From a virus: a DNA stretch of 35,460 nt. The notes under the pieces are model-generated. The model saw only the letters and a list, made by a program, of their open reading frames with translations, was not told where the DNA came from and searched no databases. The stretch's first letter is position 1. The number at the start of each line of letters is the position of its first letter. The DNA lies in the IMG/VR virus record IMGVR_UViG_3300047476_001355, positions 1 through 35,460 of that record. One strand, 5' to 3'. The position numbers and the translations under genes were made by a program. Shown one piece after another: positions 23,504 through 32,812 of this stretch.

Positions 23504-25283
23504 AATCGTCTGTTAATGGGTCTGCTATTATGGTCTGTTCACTATAATTAGTGCCTTCAGGAATTATTCTAAAAATAACACCTTCGTAAGGATAATGAAC
23601 CCCGTTTATAAATGGATAATTTACTCCGTTAAATGAACTATCAATATACCCATAAGGATATAAGTCTCTCCAAATAAACAAATTTTTAGTTGTTGAGAAA
23701 TATGCGTAATCAGGTATTCCAACTACATTATTTGCATCACCTTCCTCAATGTAATCAGAAAAAACTCTTATTTTAACACTATGGTGAGGTTGGTAATAAT
23801 ACCCTAATGGATTTGAGGTGTTTCCCCCAATTGAAAACACAAATGGGTTGAATTTTATTTTATGGTATATATTAGATATTACTCTTTCGTTTTGTTCGTA
23901 ATTATTCCACTCACAAACATCACCATCTAATACATCCCCTTCTTTTAAAGATTCTATATAAGTAAACCCTCCAAAAGATGGTGACACATTTGGTGCAACC
24001 CCTTGGGATGTGTTATAAACTCCAACAGGGAAATTTGTGTTCGAATCTGAATTAGAATTACTCCACCAACTATTAGGTTGATTTGATGAATTTAGTGGTA
24101 AATTAAACTCCCACCCTTCTTTCAGTCCGTTAAATCCTCCACTACCATTTGGTATTCCAAAGGTCCAACCAAAATAACCTTTCCAAATAACTGTTAAAAA
24201 TAATTCGGTTAATGGTCTTTTTTGGTTATCGATTAATGGATTAATTTGTATGTCTTTATTAAAAGATAGAGTGTATGATTGAGAACCTTCTTTAATAGAC
24301 ACTCTTGCAGTTTGGTTTGGTGTGAACCCACTACTTTCATATTTTTTACTTTCACCAAATATACTTTGTTCAAAACCTGCATTTACTAATACCGCGTTTT
24401 CGGAATCAGTAAGAATCTTATGTTTTCTAACGTAATATTCGGAAATGGTATCTGATTCATTATCGGTTAATATAACTTTTTTAGCGGTTCCTGTTGTGTT
24501 ATTTACAAATACCCCAATAAACCCAACATCGATAATGTTAAATACATAATCCTCACTACCATATGCCCCGTCACCTAATGACGAAACTTGGAATTTATCT
24601 GTCCCGTTATATGTTAAACTCAGTTTAGCAAAATCACCAACAGATAATCCATGTTTTACAGGACATCTAAATGAAACATAACCTAAACCTCCGTTATCAA
24701 CTCTTTCAATAATAAAAGGAATACCATCCCCGACTATCCAGTTTAATGTAATATTGGTCTTTTTGTCTATCGCTTGTAGTTGTTTAGTGTAATCATTTTC
24801 ATAAGGGTAAGACACAAAAAAATTCCAATTATATGATGACGCACTCTTGGATGTAAAGATTAAATGCTCGTTAGGTGGTTGAGTATACCCCATGACATTA
24901 TAATCATTCCTAATAAAATCAAACTCATTGTATTGTGGTAATCCTGACCAAGTTATTGCACTTGGGTTAGCACCTCCACATGCAGCAATTGCCGAAACTT
25001 CCGCATTTAAATAATAAAGATTGTTTTCAAATGGTGGGTAATTTGTAAAACCTGAATATGAATTTTTAAACAAGATTGAAAATTTACCTGTTGGTCTAAA
25101 CGTATCTGAAATTTGTCTTTCATTTAAAAATACTTGTTCTAAATCAACATCAATACTTCTATCAAATTCGACATTTTCCTTTTCAGTTTGTTTTAATGGG
25201 ACTTGTAAAAATACATTAGTATTAGGTGCGGACTTATATCTCAAAGACCCTAAAACAACTCTTAAATCATTCCTATTACCCAT
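23496..25283 (-). CDS. Tail-operon structural protein of unknown function
   Basis: 595 aa. It begins MGNRNDLRVVLGSLRYKSAP and includes VSFRCPVKHGLSVGDFAKLS (about 223-242), then long Asn/Ser/Gly-rich and aromatic stretches typical of beta-structured virion proteins. No catalytic or membrane motif is present. It starts one base after the stop of the 1690-aa gene (TAATATG). Position suggests a baseplate component near the 1690-aa protein; no homologue is recognised. Confidence 0.6.
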   Translation of the reverse strand: MGNRNDLRVVLGSLRYKSAPNTNVFLQVPLKQTEKENVEFDRSIDVDLEQVFLNERQISDTFRPTGKFSILFKNSYSGFTNYPPFENNLYYLNAEVSAIAACGGANPSAITWSGLPQYNEFDFIRNDYNVMGYTQPPNEHLIFTSKSASSYNWNFFVSYPYENDYTKQLQAIDKKTNITLNWIVGDGIPFIIERVDNGGLGYVSFRCPVKHGLSVGDFAKLSLTYNGTDKFQVSSLGDGAYGSEDYVFNIIDVGFIGVFVNNTTGTAKKVILTDNESDTISEYYVRKHKILTDSENAVLVNAGFEQSIFGESKKYESSGFTPNQTARVSIKEGSQSYTLSFNKDIQINPLIDNQKRPLTELFLTVIWKGYFGWTFGIPNGSGGFNGLKEGWEFNLPLNSSNQPNSWWSNSNSDSNTNFPVGVYNTSQGVAPNVSPSFGGFTYIESLKEGDVLDGDVCEWNNYEQNERVISNIYHKIKFNPFVFSIGGNTSNPLGYYYQPHHSVKIRVFSDYIEEGDANNVVGIPDYAYFSTTKNLFIWRDLYPYGYIDSSFNGVNYPFINGVHYPYEGVIFRIIPEGTNYSEQTIIADPLTDDCE

Positions 25284-25284
25284 A

Positions 25285-28200
25285 TTAATCTGTTATTACA
25301 TCCGTTTTAATCCATTTTATTGTAAACCTATCAAAAGCAGTTTTACCTTTCTTAAGTCCAAAATAAAAATGAAAAGGTGCTCCTACAGTAAATATCCTTG
25401 GGCCAGGATTATTAGGTATGGTTGAGTTAGCATTTGGATTATACCCAGGTACACAACCTGGAGGTGCACTTGTATTGTAAGAATATATATACCCTTTAAA
25501 GTCTCTTATTAAGGTACTAGTGTTAGTTCTCATATAACGAGACGAACCTAATATTCTATCCATAGACTGATATCTACTCGAATGGAAACCATTACCAATT
25601 AATGATGAGGTATACCACTCATTGGTTTGAGAGCCAAAAATACTATCAGCATTACCTTGATTTATTTTCCATTGATAAAATGGTACATTTTGAGAGAAAA
25701 CTTTAAAATAACTAAATGCACAACTATTTGTAGGTACCGTATTCTCATCGATAATTGTTCTTTTTGGAGTTATATAGTCTCTTACTTGAGTATCGGATGA
25801 AAAAAAGATTCCGAATACACCGTCAGATGAATTAGCCCCATTAAAATAAACAGGGTCCTGTCCATTTGGTATTTGAGGGTAGCTATCCGCATCAAATTCT
25901 GCGACACCTAATTCAGAACTAATTGACACCATTTGAGCATAATCTCCGTCCACCATTCTCTTAGTTCTACCATTAAAGTATGATGTAATATTAGCCCCTG
26001 ATGTTCCAAATAATTGACTTAAAAAACTAGTGTTCGCCAAACGACTAATAATAAATAAATTTAAAATGTCCGAAATATCGGTAAAGGTTGTTGACCCTAA
26101 TTTATTTGCAACATACCCATCATAATCATCAGACATGACAAGTTCCTGTATATAGTTTGTCCTCGGTCCCATATCTAACATAGTAGTTGGGAATTTTAGG
26201 TTTTTATCGTTACCCCCAAATGAACCAAAAAATCCGTTATCGGGGTCAGAACCTATAAAATCATTACCATCCCAAGGACTACTTCTATAATAAAAATTAT
26301 TGGTGGTTGGGTGTAAAAATAAAGTGTCTCTACAGTATCTACTGTATGGTGAGTTTGGTGGTGTATCAGTTGGCCCTGTAAAAAATCTATCGTTTTTAAA
26401 TGCAAAAGCGTAAAGAGTTCCATTTATCCAATTGTTTGTAAACATTTGTGACCACACATTTCTACACGCCCCAAATGTTATTAACAATCTTGAGGACCAT
26501 TCAGTTAGTATTTCAAAATCTTTAGGTAAAGACATAAATATTTCAGTAATAGTGACGTAACAACCGTTCTTCATTATTAACTCACCATTAGTACCGTTTT
26601 CATAACAACCATCACCAACAGGTTTTATACCTATTTCAGTAGGACTAGCAGAACATGGACTACCAGGTACTGATTGATAACAACCAAGAGGTACCATGTC
26701 CCCACATTTAAACGAATCAATTACTTGATTACTTATATTACTCTGTGGTGGTTCACTATCTAAAGCGTTACCATATGAACCAACATTTTGAGTTCCAGTA
26801 TCTTCTGAATTTACAACACCATCATCCGAAAATAAAAACACACTGAAATCAGGGTTTAATTGTAATGAAAAACTATTTCCCGAAGTTTCTTTTGTACTTG
26901 TTGATGTTGGTAGTCTATCGGACCTCATGATTATTTGATTACCGCTAACCCCTAAAGTATATGTATAAGGTGATGTTGGGTATTTAGGTGAGTATGTATA
27001 ACCGTCTGCGTATGATGTTGTTGTAAGTGGGGGTAATGAAATGATTTGCATCATTACTGAACCTCCTTCTACAATCTCATTATCAAAATAACCTCTATTA
27101 TCAACCGAATATATATTTTGATAAGGTGCTTTTATAGTACAAGGAACTGTTGTTACAGTATCCCACTCTACTTGGAATCCATTTCTATCAGTAACAAACG
27201 ATTTTACGGATGCCGCATTAAAGACTCCTGAGTCACAGGCATTAGACAAAGCATAACCACCTGTAGGTGTGAATGTTAAATTAGTTAAATCAAGACTCGA
27301 ATAATAACTAGGTAACGTTGATGTAAAACCTGTAAATCCTGCACTTGCTGGATTTATTTCAGGTACAAAATGGAATGAATCATAGTATAAATTATATCCT
27401 AAAGCATCTGTATTTGTCGTATCAGATACCATAGTATGTCTAACAGAATTAACTCCTCCTTTAATCGGATGATTAAGTTTATATTCCCCTGTAATTGTTA
27501 ATCCTGGGATTCCCCAAGTATTATACCCAAATATTCTACTTAAATCATAACTATTAGTTTTTCTAGTACTATAAGGGTCAACACCTCTAACTAAAAAGAC
27601 TAATACTTGATTTTCATAGTCATCATATGAAGTTAAAGGATTCTCGGGATAAGTACCGTTCCAACAATTATCATAATTGATGTATTCAATTTTCATAGTG
27701 TTATTTAGGTACCTATCATTTAATGATAAAGGGTTAGATGTACATAACAAATCAAAAGAATTATAAGTCATTGCCGTAACCACCTGAAAATATTCGATGT
27801 CCATTGGGAATTTAGCATATGTTGCATCATCAGGGGTTTGTGTAATTGAGTATATGGTGCTTTGTAGCGGTAATCCATTTGCCGATGATGGGTTAGAATA
27901 TGTAACATTAATGGTCGACCCTGGGTTGTCATTTATAGATGTTCCTGTAATACTAGTTGTTGCAAATTGATTTAATTGTGTAAAACCTGTTAAATTAACA
28001 TCTTGTGATAATGTTGGGTCTTGAAAAGATATTATTTGCCCTGCTTGGAAATTAGACAACTTACTAGCCTTACACATTATCGTAATAACGTTGTCATAAT
28101 GATATTTTGTTGTTGAGTTATTTAATGTGGTATCAAAAGTTACTTTAATTCGGTTACTTCCACCGCCAGGATTAGTACCTCCAAAATCATCAAAATATTT

Positions 28201-30357
28201 TGCTTTATTATTAAATAAGTTTATTCTTTCTGTTATTGGGATACTACTTGTGAAAATATTTCTATCATTACCACTACCATCTTCGCCATATTTAGTCATT
28301 TGAGGAGCATATGTTTTTGGTCCTGAACCTGTGAATCCCGCTCCTGCCATCAAGGTTTGGAATGCGGAAGGGTAAGTATATGATGGGTTAATATTGTATT
28401 TAGTATTATCCGTAAAATTAGTTAGATAGGAATTACCTCCTGAGGTTTGTATAATCTCTTCGGTATTAACACCAACAGGGTTAACACCAGGTGCGTTTAA
28501 TTCAACTGATTGTGGGTCATCACATGCACATAGTTCGCAGTCATCATAACTTAAGTTAGGTAAATTTAATCTTACAAAATATGTCCAAAGATTTAACATT
28601 TGGTCAATTAAACTTTGCATATCTTCAAAATTAGGACAATCTAATTCATTGACATCAGCGAATAAATTTATAACCCAAATTATCCCATTAATAAATTCAC
28701 ATATGATAATAATAATAGTGAAGACTATCGCAACAACAACCGCCAATATAGGTCCGAGTATATATTTCAGTAAAAATGCTAATATGTGTGAAATAACCAA
28801 TAATAGATAGATAATTGGTTTGAATATAAACATCATTATAGTGAATAATATGTAAATTATATCAAACCTAAGGAACGCATCATTGGTTGGGAATTTAACA
28901 TTTTCACTTTCACAAACATCGTCTAAAATATGTTTAACCGCGATTATTCTATTCGCGGCATAACCATTTCTATATTGGTCAATTAATTGTGAAACAGTAT
29001 AAACTTTATTATACTGCATATCATAAAATGTGTCTTCACAATCTATTGCGGACTGTATGTCTGAGTAATCATCCCAATCTAAACTAAATGAATATGATTT
29101 AATGGCATCGGAAACATTAGAAGGGTTTGCTAATGGGTTAATCAATGGGTCAATTCTATTTCCTCCACCATCAATCTCCCATCCGTGTTCTTTAACATTA
29201 GGTACTAAAAAATAACCTCTTTTAACATTCTCAGAAAGACTTGGTGATTGGTTCCATTTAACTTTAAATCTATATTTACCTCTTGTCGGAACACCTTTTT
29301 TAGGGTCATTAGATAAAACTTTTTCACCAAATTCATTAGTGACGTAGTAATCCATATTCATAGGTACATCGATTAACCATGTACCGTTTTCATCAATAAC
29401 CTGACCTCCACTCTCTAACTGAAATTCTTCAAGAACGGGTCTACCATTTATATCCTGTTGGATTGTTTGTCTAATTGCCAGAATTTCTCCAGGTCCTGCA
29501 ACTAAATTACATAAATTACCTTTACCTATTTTTGGTTTACAATTTTTCTTTTGAGTATATTTGTCAGCATCTGAAATTATTGACCCCATAAAAATTGCGG
29601 TTGGGGTTATGTCGATATTTGCTTCAGATGTTAAATCAAAATCGGTTCTTGTAATCCCTAAATTGCAAATTTCAGGTTGACCCCATAAAGGTTCAACTTC
29701 TATAACTCTATTTATACTGATTATTTGTGGTAATGAATTTAAGTTAGATGAGCTTTTAAATGTTGTTCCCGCAACTTGTGATTCAGTTGCACTACCTGTT
29801 CTAACTAAATCTTGTGGTGAAAGTGAAAATTCTCCTATATCTGATAAATCAACATCTACGTGTACAGTTTGTTCTCCCACAGGGACTCCAAATATCATAA
29901 AGTCACCACTGTCATTAGTTTTTGCAGTGTACTTATAATATTTGTCATACACTTCAATAAGTGTCGGGTCAACCAATACATCCATTCTATCAAAAAATGT
30001 ACCTGTAGGATTATGTCCACTGTGTTGTTGGGTGTACGGTAATAGATTGTACCTATAACCATCCTCATTAGTGTCTGTTAAAGTTTTATACGGATATAAT
30101 TCAGAAATTATTGGGTTATTTTCATCTTCGCTAGACAAAGGGATGAAAACAGAAACCTTAGCGTTAGGTATTCCAAAACCATTGTTTGCGGTAACCCTAC
30201 CTATAATAACCCCATAGTCAGCACATTGTCTTGTGTAAATTTGACTTTGTAATACTTTTAAAGATAAAATTTCTAAGTACTCAAACTCTTGGTCAAGTAA
30301 AATTTTTAATGATTTATCTACACCTACTTCGGTTCTTATTCTATATGAATTTGACAT
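25285..30357 (-). CDS. Very large baseplate/tail protein with carboxypeptidase-regulatory-like domain and hydrophobic core
   Basis: 1690 aa. Residues about 41-170 hold a transthyretin/carboxypeptidase regulatory-like beta domain (YGVIIGRVTANNGFGIPNAK, and later TNDSGDFMIFGVPVGEQTV). Residues 499-567 are almost entirely hydrophobic (IYILFTIMMFIF through IIIIICEFINGIIWVINLF), long enough for two to three membrane passes. The remainder is beta-rich, with a Cys-rich patch (CELCACDD) near 607-614. In T4 the gene after 6 is the large wedge protein gp7; position and size suggest an analogue, but I see no sequence match. The hydrophobic segment could insert into the host envelope during infection. 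Both proposals are inference. Confidence 0.65.
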   Translation of the reverse strand: MSNSYRIRTEVGVDKSLKILLDQEFEYLEILSLKVLQSQIYTRQCADYGVIIGRVTANNGFGIPNAKVSVFIPLSSEDENNPIISELYPYKTLTDTNEDGYRYNLLPYTQQHSGHNPTGTFFDRMDVLVDPTLIEVYDKYYKYTAKTNDSGDFMIFGVPVGEQTVHVDVDLSDIGEFSLSPQDLVRTGSATESQVAGTTFKSSSNLNSLPQIISINRVIEVEPLWGQPEICNLGITRTDFDLTSEANIDITPTAIFMGSIISDADKYTQKKNCKPKIGKGNLCNLVAGPGEILAIRQTIQQDINGRPVLEEFQLESGGQVIDENGTWLIDVPMNMDYYVTNEFGEKVLSNDPKKGVPTRGKYRFKVKWNQSPSLSENVKRGYFLVPNVKEHGWEIDGGGNRIDPLINPLANPSNVSDAIKSYSFSLDWDDYSDIQSAIDCEDTFYDMQYNKVYTVSQLIDQYRNGYAANRIIAVKHILDDVCESENVKFPTNDAFLRFDIIYILFTIMMFIFKPIIYLLLVISHILAFLLKYILGPILAVVVAIVFTIIIIICEFINGIIWVINLFADVNELDCPNFEDMQSLIDQMLNLWTYFVRLNLPNLSYDDCELCACDDPQSVELNAPGVNPVGVNTEEIIQTSGGNSYLTNFTDNTKYNINPSYTYPSAFQTLMAGAGFTGSGPKTYAPQMTKYGEDGSGNDRNIFTSSIPITERINLFNNKAKYFDDFGGTNPGGGSNRIKVTFDTTLNNSTTKYHYDNVITIMCKASKLSNFQAGQIISFQDPTLSQDVNLTGFTQLNQFATTSITGTSINDNPGSTINVTYSNPSSANGLPLQSTIYSITQTPDDATYAKFPMDIEYFQVVTAMTYNSFDLLCTSNPLSLNDRYLNNTMKIEYINYDNCWNGTYPENPLTSYDDYENQVLVFLVRGVDPYSTRKTNSYDLSRIFGYNTWGIPGLTITGEYKLNHPIKGGVNSVRHTMVSDTTNTDALGYNLYYDSFHFVPEINPASAGFTGFTSTLPSYYSSLDLTNLTFTPTGGYALSNACDSGVFNAASVKSFVTDRNGFQVEWDTVTTVPCTIKAPYQNIYSVDNRGYFDNEIVEGGSVMMQIISLPPLTTTSYADGYTYSPKYPTSPYTYTLGVSGNQIIMRSDRLPTSTSTKETSGNSFSLQLNPDFSVFLFSDDGVVNSEDTGTQNVGSYGNALDSEPPQSNISNQVIDSFKCGDMVPLGCYQSVPGSPCSASPTEIGIKPVGDGCYENGTNGELIMKNGCYVTITEIFMSLPKDFEILTEWSSRLLITFGACRNVWSQMFTNNWINGTLYAFAFKNDRFFTGPTDTPPNSPYSRYCRDTLFLHPTTNNFYYRSSPWDGNDFIGSDPDNGFFGSFGGNDKNLKFPTTMLDMGPRTNYIQELVMSDDYDGYVANKLGSTTFTDISDILNLFIISRLANTSFLSQLFGTSGANITSYFNGRTKRMVDGDYAQMVSISSELGVAEFDADSYPQIPNGQDPVYFNGANSSDGVFGIFFSSDTQVRDYITPKRTIIDENTVPTNSCAFSYFKVFSQNVPFYQWKINQGNADSIFGSQTNEWYTSSLIGNGFHSSRYQSMDRILGSSRYMRTNTSTLIRDFKGYIYSYNTSAPPGCVPGYNPNANSTIPNNPGPRIFTVGAPFHFYFGLKKGKTAFDRFTIKWIKTDVITD

Positions 30358-30371
30358 TCTTAATCTTTTTT

Positions 30372-30379
30372 GATAAATA
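30372..30379 (-). promoter_or_regulatory. TATTTATC promoter-like box before the 1690-aa gene
   Basis: Minus-strand TATTTATC, 14 nt before the ATG at 30357, in the 73-nt gap after the gp6-like gene. One-base variant of TATTTATA. Confidence 0.4.
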
Positions 30380-30430
30380 GTTTATATACCATTTTCAAAA
30401 AGATAATCCATATTTAAATAAAATAAATTA

Positions 30431-32269
30431 TCAAGAGAAATTAACCGTGGATAGGTTTTTAACTCTAACATTAATGTCTTTACTAGGGTACCTAACTTGA
30501 TAAGTCTGACTTGGTTCCGCAAAAATTGTATCGTCAATTAAACCTATTTGTCGGGTCTCATTATCAACATACCCTTGAGATGTTTGTGAAGAAGAATATT
30601 GTCCTCCTACTTTATTAAAGACTTGTATATCGGATACAGAAATAACTCCATTTTGTGATTGTATTTGTCGTCTAATTTCTGATATATAAACATTTTCACC
30701 CATCTGACGATTACTAGATGAAAAATATGTAGTAACTAAATTAACTATTTGGGCGATTAACGCTCCCTGTGTCTGACTACTATCTAACACAACATCAATA
30801 TTTAATGATAAATCAATTACATTAGCACTTTCAACTGAAATATAATCATTAATCATTCTATAATTAGAAAGATAGTTCGCAATATTGTTTTTCAACGTGT
30901 TTGAGACAATTTCTGTTAAATTACCTGACTCATCATAAGATAACATTTTTATCTTAATTTTATTATTCTCTTCAGTTATAGCAACTTTAGCAGGTGCTCC
31001 AAATTGTGACGGCATTGTTCGTATTATTGAATCGTAGTCGTTAACTGTAACCGCTCTATTTTGAGCCGCAAAATTAAATGTAACTAAATTTCTAACCTCT
31101 TCCGTAGTTGGTGATGGTGCTCCTCCAATAGCTGCCGTGACATTATTACATGATAATGAATTAACTACTGATGTGTTTACTGATGCGGAAGGACCGTTAA
31201 CAAAAAACGAAACAGTTCCAACTTGAGTAATTACATTAACTCCCAAATTACTACTTGACCCTCCTCCTATTCTGTACTGTACAAATAAGGTCGTGTTCGC
31301 CTTTAAAGTACTTCCTAAAGAAAAATTGTTAGAATATTTATATAAATCCAATTTATATCCATTTCTTGCAAATTCTCTTAATTGTTCATCCGCAGATTGA
31401 CTACCACCCCCAAACGTCATTTTTAAAAACCCTTCAGGTGTGTATTCGGTTATGAATTTACTACTTGTTTGTATATATTTACCAACTTTAATCCCTGGTT
31501 GGTCTGACACTTTTGTTGGGTCCTCAACAAAAACTCTATCTTCTATTAATGCCTTAACTTCATACCATCTATTATCAAGACCTAAAAATTCTTGTGGTGA
31601 TGGTACATTTGCATATTGAGTCCCGTCTTTAAGTAAAACACTAGTGACCCCTAAAACATTTTTTTCAGGTAAAAATAACTCAAAAAACGGCTTAACGTCA
31701 TTTGCGGTTATTGTTCTTTTAAACACTTTAGTTATACCATTAACAACTGTTTCTCTTTTTACAATTGTATAATTTAATAACTTATTATTTGAATCGAAAT
31801 TAGGTATTTTCAATCTATTTGGATAGCCTTCCGCATTATTCGGTGATGCGAAGTCAATGTCATATACTGTTTCAAATACTTGACCCGCACCATTAACCTG
31901 TGCTCCTCTCCTTAATATACCACAATAACGTAAATCTTCTTTATCTCCAAATGCGGGTACCGTAATTGAGAAGTCAACTAACGCAACTGATGGTCGTTGA
32001 CCTGGTATTTTTAATCCGTAAGTTCTCGCAATATTAAATATGGACGACCTCTGTTGAGCGTATTGTAACACTGTTTCTTGGATACTTCTATCAATATTAA
32101 ATTGTAAATTATCGGTTACCGCAGCGTTTAAATCTAACAACGCAGAGAATACTGACGCGTCGTTAAAATTTTCAATAAGTTCAGGATAATAAGTTTTTGT
32201 AAAATTAATTAATTCAGTTCTTATTTGCTGAAAATCTCTAGTAGTATATGATATCTTTTTATTTGCCAT
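30431..32269 (-). CDS. gp6: Baseplate wedge protein, T4 gp6-like
   Basis: 612 aa. The N-terminus (SYTTRDFQQIRTELINFTKT, then FNDASVFSALLDLNAAVTDN and LQFNIDRSIQETVLQYAQQR) is the typical start of T4 gp6/baseplate J-like wedge proteins. A later stretch with AQNRAVTVNDYDSIIRTMPS (about 404-423) matches the conserved phage baseplate J-type element, and the C-terminal half has VVTTYFSSSNRQMGENVYIS-like sequence where gp6-type proteins contact neighbours. Length is close to T4 gp6 (660 aa). It follows the gp25-like gene by 6 nt, the same order as T4 25-6. It builds the ring of the baseplate around the hub. Confidence 0.9.
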   Translation of the reverse strand: MANKKISYTTRDFQQIRTELINFTKTYYPELIENFNDASVFSALLDLNAAVTDNLQFNIDRSIQETVLQYAQQRSSIFNIARTYGLKIPGQRPSVALVDFSITVPAFGDKEDLRYCGILRRGAQVNGAGQVFETVYDIDFASPNNAEGYPNRLKIPNFDSNNKLLNYTIVKRETVVNGITKVFKRTITANDVKPFFELFLPEKNVLGVTSVLLKDGTQYANVPSPQEFLGLDNRWYEVKALIEDRVFVEDPTKVSDQPGIKVGKYIQTSSKFITEYTPEGFLKMTFGGGSQSADEQLREFARNGYKLDLYKYSNNFSLGSTLKANTTLFVQYRIGGGSSSNLGVNVITQVGTVSFFVNGPSASVNTSVVNSLSCNNVTAAIGGAPSPTTEEVRNLVTFNFAAQNRAVTVNDYDSIIRTMPSQFGAPAKVAITEENNKIKIKMLSYDESGNLTEIVSNTLKNNIANYLSNYRMINDYISVESANVIDLSLNIDVVLDSSQTQGALIAQIVNLVTTYFSSSNRQMGENVYISEIRRQIQSQNGVISVSDIQVFNKVGGQYSSSQTSQGYVDNETRQIGLIDDTIFAEPSQTYQVRYPSKDINVRVKNLSTVNFS

Positions 32270-32275
32270 GTTAAA

Positions 32276-32734
32276 TTATATATTAATGATTACAAAATCA
32301 CTCGGATTAAAAGCGGAATCCGATATTAAATAATCTATTTTAATTTTAGCCGTATGTTCTTTTTCACTAATACCAGGTACTCTATATACTCTCTCGTCTT
32401 CATTACTTATGTAAGTACCTTTATCTTCTTCACCATCAGATGCTGCGGTTATACTAATATTAGTGATAGTTATGTTTGGTATGTATTCTGTAACAGATTC
32501 TCTTATTTCCGATTCAATGTCTGAAAAAGTAGGTCCGTCCATTGGTTCAAAAATATATTCGTAAAGTCTCGTACCAAAATCAGGTAAATAATATCTAGTA
32601 CCTTTTCTAGTTAACAATAAGTGAATTAAACTACTTCTAATTTCCTCATCATTAAATTCAGATAACTCAAGATAAGTACCTTTTGATGAATCTCTAAAAG
32701 GGAAATTTATACCATATGTTCTTCCATCTGCCAT
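32276..32734 (-). CDS. gp25: Baseplate wedge protein, T4 gp25-like
   Basis: 152 aa. Residues about 30-95 form the gp25/GPW domain: IRSSLIHLLLTRKGTRYYLP (32-51), then DFGTRLYEYIFEP (52-64) and an IESEIRESVTEYIPNITI helix-strand (73-90). T4 gp25 (132 aa) sits at the inner baseplate, linking the wedge to the sheath. The protein has a small C-terminal extension with a charged loop (about 98-120). It is the first gene of the tail operon, with a TATTTATA box 4 nt before its ATG and a terminator upstream isolating it from nrdA. Confidence 0.92.
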   Translation of the reverse strand: MADGRTYGINFPFRDSSKGTYLELSEFNDEEIRSSLIHLLLTRKGTRYYLPDFGTRLYEYIFEPMDGPTFSDIESEIRESVTEYIPNITITNISITAASDGEEDKGTYISNEDERVYRVPGISEKEHTAKIKIDYLISDSAFNPSDFVIINI

Positions 32735-32738
32735 TAAC

Positions 32739-32746
32739 TATAAATA
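32739..32746 (-). promoter_or_regulatory. TATTTATA box 4 nt before the gp25-like gene
   Basis: Minus-strand TATTTATA-GTTA-ATG. It lies just downstream of the nrdA terminator and at the head of the baseplate operon, the best positional support for a promoter role. Confidence 0.6.
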
Positions 32747-32786
32747 TACTACGTGATAATTTTCTTTAAATACTGTTTAAAATAAA

Positions 32787-32808
32787 AAATCCCGATTAAT
32801 CGGGATTT
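32787..32808 (-). terminator. Palindromic terminator after nrdA
   Basis: A perfect inverted repeat (AAATCCCGATT / AATCGGGATTT) lies 5 nt beyond the nrdA stop. On the minus strand it is followed by a T-rich run (ATTTTTTATTTT). It separates nrdA from the baseplate operon. Confidence 0.85.
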
Positions 32809-32812
32809 ATTT

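Noticed and set aside
29860-30042. Plus-strand 60-aa frame
   Set aside because: Antisense within the 1690-aa gene; no supporting features.
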